Shown here: piece after piece, positions 21,992 through 27,222 of the stretch | How the letters are laid out: each line of letters opens with the position of its first letter | How positions within the stretch are numbered: the stretch's first letter is position 1 | Assembly (NCBI GenBank): GCA_044869955.1 | Contig: JBIOYC010000056.1 | Coordinates: 1-27,222, forward strand | DNA from: CALMKX01 sp044869955 | GTDB taxonomy: Bacteria; Acidobacteriota; Thermoanaerobaculia; Multivoradales; SZUA-115 | Direction of reading: 5' to 3' | Length of the DNA: 27,222 bases | The notes under the pieces: model-generated | What the model saw: the letters and a program-made list of their open reading frames with translations, nothing else | Told to the model about the DNA's origin: nothing | Database searches by the model: none | Translations under genes and position numbers: made by a program

Positions 21992-23437
21992 GTGAAAAAT
22001 TCCCGGCTCGACGTCTACTTCCTGGCCATCGGCGGCACCGGCATGGCGCCGCTCGCGGCTCTGCTCCAGCGCCAGGGCCATCGGGTCCGTGGGGTCGACG
22101 GCCCCCTCTACCCGCCCATGAGCACCCTGATCGAGCGCGAGGGCATCGTGCCGCACGTCGGCTGGGACCCGGCTCATCTGTCGCCGCCTCCTGACCTGGT
22201 GATCGTCGGCAACGCCGTGCCGCGCGCGAACCCCGAGGCTCAGGAGGTCGAGCGGCGCGGCCTGCCCCGCCTCTCGATGCCTCAAGCCCTGGCCCGCTTC
22301 TGCCTCACCGGCCGCCGGCCTCTGGTGGTCGCCGGCACCCACGGCAAGACCACCACCACCGCGATGGCTGCCTGGGTGTGGCACGCCGCGGGTAGCGATC
22401 CGGGCTATCTGATCGGCGGCCTGCCCAAGGACCTGCCGGGGAGCTTCGCCCTGGGCAGCGGCGAGCGCTTCGTGGTCGAGGGCGACGAGTACAACGCCGC
22501 CTACTTCGACCGCGGCGCCAAGTTCCTGCACTACCAGCCGCAGACCCTGATCCTGACCAGCGCCGAGTACGACCACGCCGACCTCTACCCCACGCCGGAC
22601 GCGCTCTACGAGGCGTTCGGCAAGTTGGTCGAGCTGCTGCCCGAGGACGGCCGGCTGATCGCCTGCGGTGACTGGCCGAAGGTGCGCGAGATCGCCGCCC
22701 GGGCCGCCTGCCCGGTGACCTTCTACGGTTTCGGCGAGGGCAACGACGTGCGGGCCGTGGGGCAGGTCGCCGCCGACGAGACGGGCTCCCGCTTCCATCT
22801 CCTCGATCCGGCGGCGGGTGAGGTCGTGGTGCACCTGCCCCTGTGGGGAGAGCACAACCTGACCAACGCCCTCGGGGTCTGGGCCGCGGCCCGGGCCGAC
22901 GGGCTCTCGGTGGCCGAGCTCACTATGGCGCTCGCAGGTTTCCACGGCGTGGCGCGGAGGTTGGACGTCCTGGGCGAGACCGGCGGCGTGACGGTGATCG
23001 ACGACTTCGCCCACCATCCCACCGCCGTCGAGCGCACCCTCACGGCCCTGCGTCGTCGCTACCCCGGCCGCCGCCTGGTCGCTCTCTACGAGCCACGCAG
23101 CCTGACCGCTGGCCGGCGCTTCTTCCAGGAGCCCTACCTGAACGCCTTCCGGGGCGCCGATCGGGTGCTCTTCGCGCCGGTCTTCCATCGCGAGCGGCTC
23201 GCGCCGGAGGACTGCCTGGACCTCGACGAGCTGGCCGCGGACCTGGCGGACGGAGGCATCGAGGCCACCCTCTGCGCCAGCTACCAGGAGCTGCTCGAGC
23301 GGGCGACGGCCGAGGCTCGGCCTGGCGACGTGGTGGTCACGATGTCCTCAGGGTCCTTCGACGGCATGCCGAGGAAGGTGCTCGCCCGCCTCGCGCAGCC
23401 GGTTCTCGAGCACGCGACCGGGGGAGAGGGAGGCTAG
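21992..23437 (+). CDS. mpl: UDP-N-acetylmuramate:L-alanyl-gamma-D-glutamyl-meso-diaminopimelate ligase
   Basis: A 481-residue Mur ligase-family enzyme from GTG 21992, with AGGGG 6 bp upstream. It begins LDVYFLAIGGTGMAPLAALL, the glycine-rich UDP-sugar site. The ATP-binding loop GTHGKTTTT is at 115-123. VEGDEYNAAYFDRGAKFLHY and the HNLTNALGVWAAA segment are typical, and the C-terminal domain has VIDDFAHHPTAVERTL. Mpl reattaches recycled tripeptide to UDP-MurNAc in the cytoplasm. Its presence with the amidase and murI shows a peptidoglycan-recycling Gram-negative-like envelope. The last 90 nt overlap the opposite-strand formiminotransferase gene. Confidence 0.94.
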   Translation: MKNSRLDVYFLAIGGTGMAPLAALLQRQGHRVRGVDGPLYPPMSTLIEREGIVPHVGWDPAHLSPPPDLVIVGNAVPRANPEAQEVERRGLPRLSMPQALARFCLTGRRPLVVAGTHGKTTTTAMAAWVWHAAGSDPGYLIGGLPKDLPGSFALGSGERFVVEGDEYNAAYFDRGAKFLHYQPQTLILTSAEYDHADLYPTPDALYEAFGKLVELLPEDGRLIACGDWPKVREIAARAACPVTFYGFGEGNDVRAVGQVAADETGSRFHLLDPAAGEVVVHLPLWGEHNLTNALGVWAAARADGLSVAELTMALAGFHGVARRLDVLGETGGVTVIDDFAHHPTAVERTLTALRRRYPGRRLVALYEPRSLTAGRRFFQEPYLNAFRGADRVLFAPVFHRERLAPEDCLDLDELAADLADGGIEATLCASYQELLERATAEARPGDVVVTMSSGSFDGMPRKVLARLAQPVLEHATGGEGG

Positions 23438-24271
23438 GGAGAGCAGCTCCGCGAGGGACCCGAGCAGGGCCTCCTCAGGGGCCAGGCCCACCAGCTCGGT
23501 CTCGGCCACCCGGGCACCCCGCGCAGCGGCCTCCCGCGCCACGGCGGCGAGGGCCGTGGCCAGCGAGGTCTGCCGGTAGTCGAGCAGGTTGAGGCTGACC
23601 TGGGCCCGGCTGCGGCTTTCGAGCCAGACGCCGATGGCGCGCAAGAACGGCAAACCCCCCGAGGAGGTCCGCACGGCGCGGGCGACCGCTCGCGCCATGC
23701 CGAGATCGGCGCCCTCCAGCACGACGTTGAAGGCGATCAGGAAGAAGCGGGCGCCGATCACCGTGGCGCCCGCCGCGGGATGCAGCCGGGGTGGGCCGAA
23801 GTCCGGCCGCCAATCGGCGGAGCCGAGGCGCGCCGCCAGGCCGGCGACGCCGCCGCGGCGGATCTCCGGCAGGCTTCGCCCGGGACGGCGCGCGGCCTCC
23901 TCGTAGAGGAAGACCGGCAGCTCGAAGCGCCGCGCCACCTCGGCGCCGAGGGCCCGGGCGGCGGCGACGGCGTCGCTCATGGCAGCCCCGGCCAGGGGCA
24001 CGAAGGGCACCACGTCCACCGCGCCGACCCGCGGGTGGACGCCGGTCTGCCGGCTCAGGTCGATCGCTTCGAGCGCCTCTTCGTAGAGGGCGAGCAGGCC
24101 GGCCTGGAGGGCCTCCGGCTCACCGGCGAGGGTGAGCACGGTGCGGTTGTGGTCGGGGTCGGAGGAGACGTCGAGCACGGCCACTCCGGGCGCGCGAACC
24201 GCCCGCTCCAGCCGGGCCACCACTTCCGGCCGGCGCCCCTCGCTCACGTTGGGTACGCACTCGAGTCGCAT
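23348..24271 (-). CDS. Glutamate formimidoyltransferase (FTCD N-terminal type)
   Basis: A 307-residue enzyme from ATG 24271, with GGAAGGA 4 bp upstream. Family features are ECVPNVSEGRRPEVV at the N-terminus, DPDHNRTVLTLAG, TGVHPRVGAVDVVPFVPLAG (with the conserved histidine) and the C-terminal GVWLESRSRAQVSLNLLDYRQTSL. It moves the formimino group from formiminoglutamate to tetrahydrofolate in histidine breakdown. The cyclodeaminase domain of the bifunctional animal enzyme is absent. The 3' end is antisense to the last 90 nt of mpl. No other histidine catabolism genes are in the window. Confidence 0.9.
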   Translation of the reverse strand: MRLECVPNVSEGRRPEVVARLERAVRAPGVAVLDVSSDPDHNRTVLTLAGEPEALQAGLLALYEEALEAIDLSRQTGVHPRVGAVDVVPFVPLAGAAMSDAVAAARALGAEVARRFELPVFLYEEAARRPGRSLPEIRRGGVAGLAARLGSADWRPDFGPPRLHPAAGATVIGARFFLIAFNVVLEGADLGMARAVARAVRTSSGGLPFLRAIGVWLESRSRAQVSLNLLDYRQTSLATALAAVAREAAARGARVAETELVGLAPEEALLGSLAELLSLASLSPGRVLENRLREAGEHLPRHAVEGP

Positions 24272-24368
24272 TCGGTCCTTCCGGCGCCCTGGCAGGCGAT
24301 GCAGCCCGGGGCCTCCGGTGCTAGCATTGCGCGGATTTCGCCGTCCGGGCGATCCAACGCACACATCC

Positions 24369-26537
24369 ATGCACTATCCCGGCAACTCCGCTCTCGCCGC
24401 CGACATCCAGCAGCGCATCGTCCGCACGTTCCACCAGACCCTCGAGCTGGCCGAGAAGGGGAGCGCGCAGGAGGCGATTCTAGGCTGCGACTTCATCCTG
24501 CGGATGGACCCGCAGTTCGAGGCCGCACGGGTGTTGATGAACCGCCTGGGCGCCACCCCCGGGGCCGTGCCGGTGGAGGATCTGCGGCGGATGCTGCAGG
24601 ACCCCTCTGCCCGGCCGGAGGCTCCGGCCTCCCCTGCCTCCCTGCCCGCCCTGGGCGACCTCGACTTCGGTACCGACCTACCCGACCTGCCCGAGCTCTC
24701 GCTGGAGCCGAGCGGCCGCAGCGCCCTGACCGAGGGCCTGCGCCAGCTGCTCGAACGGGGCGAGCTCAAGAGGCTGATCCAGGTCGCCGAGGAGAACCGC
24801 CGCGAGGTGGCGGCCGACGCCGACGCCCGCCGCATCGTCGAGCAGGCCTACAACCGGCTCGAGGCCGAGCCCTACGTGCTCTCCTTCCTCGAGAAGGCCC
24901 GCCAGGCCCGCGCGACCGGCGACCTCGGCGAGGTCGAAAGGATGCTGGCGCGGGCCCGCTCCCTCGACACCCACCACCCGGGGATTCTGGAGCTGGAGCG
25001 CGAGCTCGCCGGTCCGGCCGCCGCGCCCGCCCCGGCCGGAGCCGGGCCGGCCGATGCCGGTTTCGAGCTCGAGCTGGAGCCGCAGGGCGGCTTCGGCCTC
25101 GATTTCGTGGCGTCGTCCACCCCGGACTGGTCTTCCCCCACCGGCACGACGGCGGCCGGCACCGGCAGTGGCAGCCACGAGCCCGATGGCCGCATCCGCG
25201 AGCTGCTCGACGAGGGCCAGGCGGCTTTCCAGCGCGGCGACCAGCAGGCGGCGATCGACACCTGGTCGCGGATCTTCCTGATCGACATCGACCACGGGGA
25301 GGCGGCCCGCCGGATCGAGCAGGCGCGGCGGGTCAAGGCCGAAGGGGAGCGCAAGGTTGAAGAGATCTTCCACGAGGCGGTCAATTCCTTCGAGCTGGGC
25401 TTCCGGGACGAGGCCCGGCAGGGACTGGAGCGGGTGCTGGCCATGCAACCCGGCCACTTTGGTGCCCGTGACTACCTGAACCGTCTGGAGGAGGAGCCGA
25501 GCGAGAGCTTCGCGCCAGCGGGCGCCGCGGGATCGCCCCGCCCCGCCTCCGGCGAGCTGCTCGAGGAGGACCTCTTCCTCAAGGAAGACATTTTCGAGCC
25601 ACCGCCCCCGCGAGGAGCTCCCCGGCCGGCGGCGGCCTCCCCGGTCCCGGCGGCCAAGCCCGCTGCCGCCACGGGCCCGCGGCCCGCAGCCCGGCCGGCA
25701 CCTCGGTCCGGCTCGGGGCGCGGGCGCTTCTTCCTCGTCGGCGGTGCCGTCCTGGCCCTGCTGCTCGCGGTGTCCTACCTCGCCTGGCACAACTGGGATC
25801 GGCTCTTCCCCAACGCCCAGCCGACCGCCGAGGGTGAGCTCCTCGCCCAGGCCCAGGCGCAGTACGAGCAGGGCAAGATCGGCGCGGCCCGCTCGATCCT
25901 CGGCCAGATCGCCAAAGACGACCCACAGTACGCCGAAGCCCAGGAGCTCCTGGCCAGCTGGGACGCCGGGAAGGGCAGGTCCGGCGCGCGCCGTCCGGGA
26001 GGAGGCAAGGTCGTCGAGCTGCCGCCCCTCCCCGAGTCGGCCAGCTCGCCCACCGACCCCAACGTCCGTGACCGCTGGGACCGAGAGGTCGCGCGAGCTC
26101 GCGAGGCCTACGCCGAGAGGGAGTACCTGCTGGCCGACCGGCACTTCCAGCGCGCGGCCCAGCTCGCCCCGTTGGCCGGTCCGGCCGCCGAGCTTTCGCG
26201 CGACGTGCGCCGGCAGCTCGCCCCCCTGGGCGAGATGATCACCCGCTTCGAGCGCCGGGATTGGGAGCCAATCGTCCTGCCCTTGACCGAGATGCGCAAG
26301 TTGGACTCGTCCGACCGGGACGTCTCCCGTCTGCTGGCCGACACCCACTACAACCTCGCCGTCCGGGACCTGCAGCAGGGAGCCCCCGCGGCGGCCCTGC
26401 CCCGGTTCGAGGAAGCGCTGCGGTTGCGGCCCGACTCGGCGGCCATCCGGCGCCACAAGGCCTTCGCCCAGACCTACGCCGGCCGTCAGCCGGACCTGCT
26501 GTACCAGATCTACGTCAAATACCTGCCGTTCCGCTGA
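24369..26537 (+). CDS. Large TPR-repeat protein with one transmembrane segment
   Basis: A 722-residue protein from ATG 24369. Residues 1-60 and about 120-220 have TPR-like helix pairs. Residues 275-390 contain further pairs (ELLDEGQAAFQRGDQQAAIDTWSRIFLIDIDHGEA, then ARQGLERVLAMQPGHFGARDYLNRL). A Pro/Ala-rich linker (about 395-450) leads to one membrane segment near 455-475 (FFLVGGAVLALLLAVSYLAW). A C-terminal part has more TPR units ending in AALPRFEEALRLRPDSAAIRRHKAFAQTYAGRQ. The N-terminal half is therefore probably cytoplasmic and the C-terminal half periplasmic. Function unknown; TPRs suggest a scaffold. TAGCAT near 24320 is a candidate -10. The RDD gene follows after 7 bp. Confidence 0.8.
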   Translation: MHYPGNSALAADIQQRIVRTFHQTLELAEKGSAQEAILGCDFILRMDPQFEAARVLMNRLGATPGAVPVEDLRRMLQDPSARPEAPASPASLPALGDLDFGTDLPDLPELSLEPSGRSALTEGLRQLLERGELKRLIQVAEENRREVAADADARRIVEQAYNRLEAEPYVLSFLEKARQARATGDLGEVERMLARARSLDTHHPGILELERELAGPAAAPAPAGAGPADAGFELELEPQGGFGLDFVASSTPDWSSPTGTTAAGTGSGSHEPDGRIRELLDEGQAAFQRGDQQAAIDTWSRIFLIDIDHGEAARRIEQARRVKAEGERKVEEIFHEAVNSFELGFRDEARQGLERVLAMQPGHFGARDYLNRLEEEPSESFAPAGAAGSPRPASGELLEEDLFLKEDIFEPPPPRGAPRPAAASPVPAAKPAAATGPRPAARPAPRSGSGRGRFFLVGGAVLALLLAVSYLAWHNWDRLFPNAQPTAEGELLAQAQAQYEQGKIGAARSILGQIAKDDPQYAEAQELLASWDAGKGRSGARRPGGGKVVELPPLPESASSPTDPNVRDRWDREVARAREAYAEREYLLADRHFQRAAQLAPLAGPAAELSRDVRRQLAPLGEMITRFERRDWEPIVLPLTEMRKLDSSDRDVSRLLADTHYNLAVRDLQQGAPAAALPRFEEALRLRPDSAAIRRHKAFAQTYAGRQPDLLYQIYVKYLPFR

Positions 26538-26544
26538 GGCGCCG

Positions 26545-27111
26545 ATGCCGCGGCCGCCCGACGCGCCGAGCCTCTTCGACCTGCCGCTGGTGCAGCGCCC
26601 GTCCTCGGCCCCCCCTCCGGAGCCCGAGCCCCGCCTGGAGCCGTTCCAGGAAGAGCTCGCCTTCGCGGGCACCTCCGAACGAGACCCGAGCCGGGCGTCT
26701 GGCGAGCCGCTCGAGCCCTCTCCGGCCCGCTTCGGCGACCACTTTCGAGCGGGCTTCGCCGACCTCCTGCTGCTGGTGGCCGTGGGTTTGGTGGCGCTGC
26801 TCGGCTGCGAGCTCCTGGGGGTGCGGGCGAGGGCCGAGGTTCTTCCCGGTCTGGTGCTCTTCCTCTTCGCCTACTCCTTCCTGATGACCATCATCCCGCT
26901 CGCCTTCTGGGGGCGGACCCTCGGCATGAGCTGGGCAGGAGTCGAGGCGCGGACCCCCGACGGTCTGCTGCCCTCCTTCGGCCAGGTTCTGCGCCGCTGG
27001 CTGGCCGGGCTCCTCACCCTGGCCCTCCTCGGGCTTCCTCTCCTGGTGGCCCTCTCCGGCCGCTCCGTCGCCGATCGTCTGAGCGGTACCCGCACGCTGC
27101 GGCGGCCCTGA
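26545..27111 (+). CDS. RDD-family membrane protein
   Basis: A 188-residue protein from ATG 26545. The first 60 residues are Pro/Glu-rich and soluble. From about 65 it has the RDD pattern: ARFGDHFRAGFADLLLLVAVGLVALL (first helix with Arg/Asp), a second helix PGLVLFLFAYSFLMTIIPLAFWGRTLGMSWAGV (with the conserved 'GrTlGm...gv' block), and a third helix LAGLLTLALLGLPLLVALSG. The C-terminal 'RSVADRLSGTRTL' is the usual end. RDD proteins are small membrane proteins, some linked to ion transport. It lies 7 bp after the TPR gene and is probably cotranscribed. Confidence 0.82.
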   Translation: MPRPPDAPSLFDLPLVQRPSSAPPPEPEPRLEPFQEELAFAGTSERDPSRASGEPLEPSPARFGDHFRAGFADLLLLVAVGLVALLGCELLGVRARAEVLPGLVLFLFAYSFLMTIIPLAFWGRTLGMSWAGVEARTPDGLLPSFGQVLRRWLAGLLTLALLGLPLLVALSGRSVADRLSGTRTLRRP

Positions 27112-27140
27112 GGCCGAGAAAGCGCCCGATCGTGCGCCCT

Positions 27141-27221
27141 CTACCCCTCGCCGCGTCGGCGCAGCACGGCCAGGGCCAGGCCGAGGTTGGCGAAGGCCGT
27201 GGTGGCGGCGAAGACCGCCAG
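27141..27221 (-). CDS. C-terminal end of an unidentified membrane protein (partial)
   Basis: Minus-strand frame ending at TAG 27141-27143. The 26 visible residues (LAVFAATTAFANLGLALAVLRRRGEG) form one hydrophobic helix followed by a positively charged tail. The rest is outside the window. Convergent with the RDD gene; no family can be assigned. Confidence 0.45.
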   Translation of the reverse strand: MAVFAATTAFANLGLALAVLRRRGEG

Positions 27222-27222
27222 C

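Noticed and set aside
21896..23188. A long N-terminal extension of the DUF1573 protein
   Set aside because: The signal peptide at 21895 marks the true start; the extension is antisense to mpl.

Overview
The window is high-GC bacterial chromosome. It has a housekeeping right half (about 16.6-27.2 kb) and an accessory left half (about 0.2-16.5 kb). On the right, a cell-wall amidase, a GerMN lipoprotein, glutamate racemase and RNase PH lie in a coupled run. They are followed by a DUF1573 exported protein, Mpl, a formiminotransferase, a large TPR membrane protein and an RDD protein. That gene order and the style of the TPR protein suggest Acidobacteriota, possibly Thermoanaerobaculia-like; this is inference from gene content only.

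Left part (1-7.4 kb): the tail of a probable PEP mutase/isocitrate lyase-family gene, a HigB-HigA toxin-antitoxin pair, a zinc alcohol dehydrogenase, an AraC-type regulator read in frame into an aldo/keto reductase, a CPBP membrane protease coupled to a remnant of a MarR-type gene, and a complete AbiEi-AbiEii (type IV TA) pair with a perfect palindrome in its promoter region.

Island (7419-16536): an intact tRNA-Glu(CTC) on the minus strand and a 31-nt copy of its 3' end at 7419-7449, in the same orientation, bracket about 9 kb of visibly lower-GC accessory DNA. This is the geometry left by integration at the 3' end of a tRNA gene. The island holds an orphan second HigA, then a small ribbon-helix-helix gene overlapping a SPPY-type DNA methyltransferase. 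A convergent operon of a DndB-like (DGQHR) protein and a 780-residue GHKL ATPase follows. Next come a DUF6527-like gene and a graveyard of TA, AbiEii and UvrA fragments. A second, unrelated-subfamily AbiEi-AbiEii pair lies next to the tRNA.

Main candidate for something new: the RHH-methyltransferase / DndB-like-GHKL ATPase set (8192-13027). I cannot assign it to a named defence system. Its DndB-GHKL operon starts from a near-consensus promoter (TTGACG-17-TATAGT) embedded in six copies of an RGAGCTG motif spaced 22-23 bp apart, like a phased operator array. DndB homologues are known to repress dnd promoters, so autoregulation by the DndB-like protein is a concrete hypothesis.

A second theme is decay by internal deletion: three minus-strand genes (MarR-like, MNT-type nucleotidyltransferase, AbiEii copy) keep a start-proximal piece joined to their C-terminal piece with the middle gone. 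A third is probable leaderless initiation: several genes have a -10-like hexamer only 6-8 nt before the start codon.
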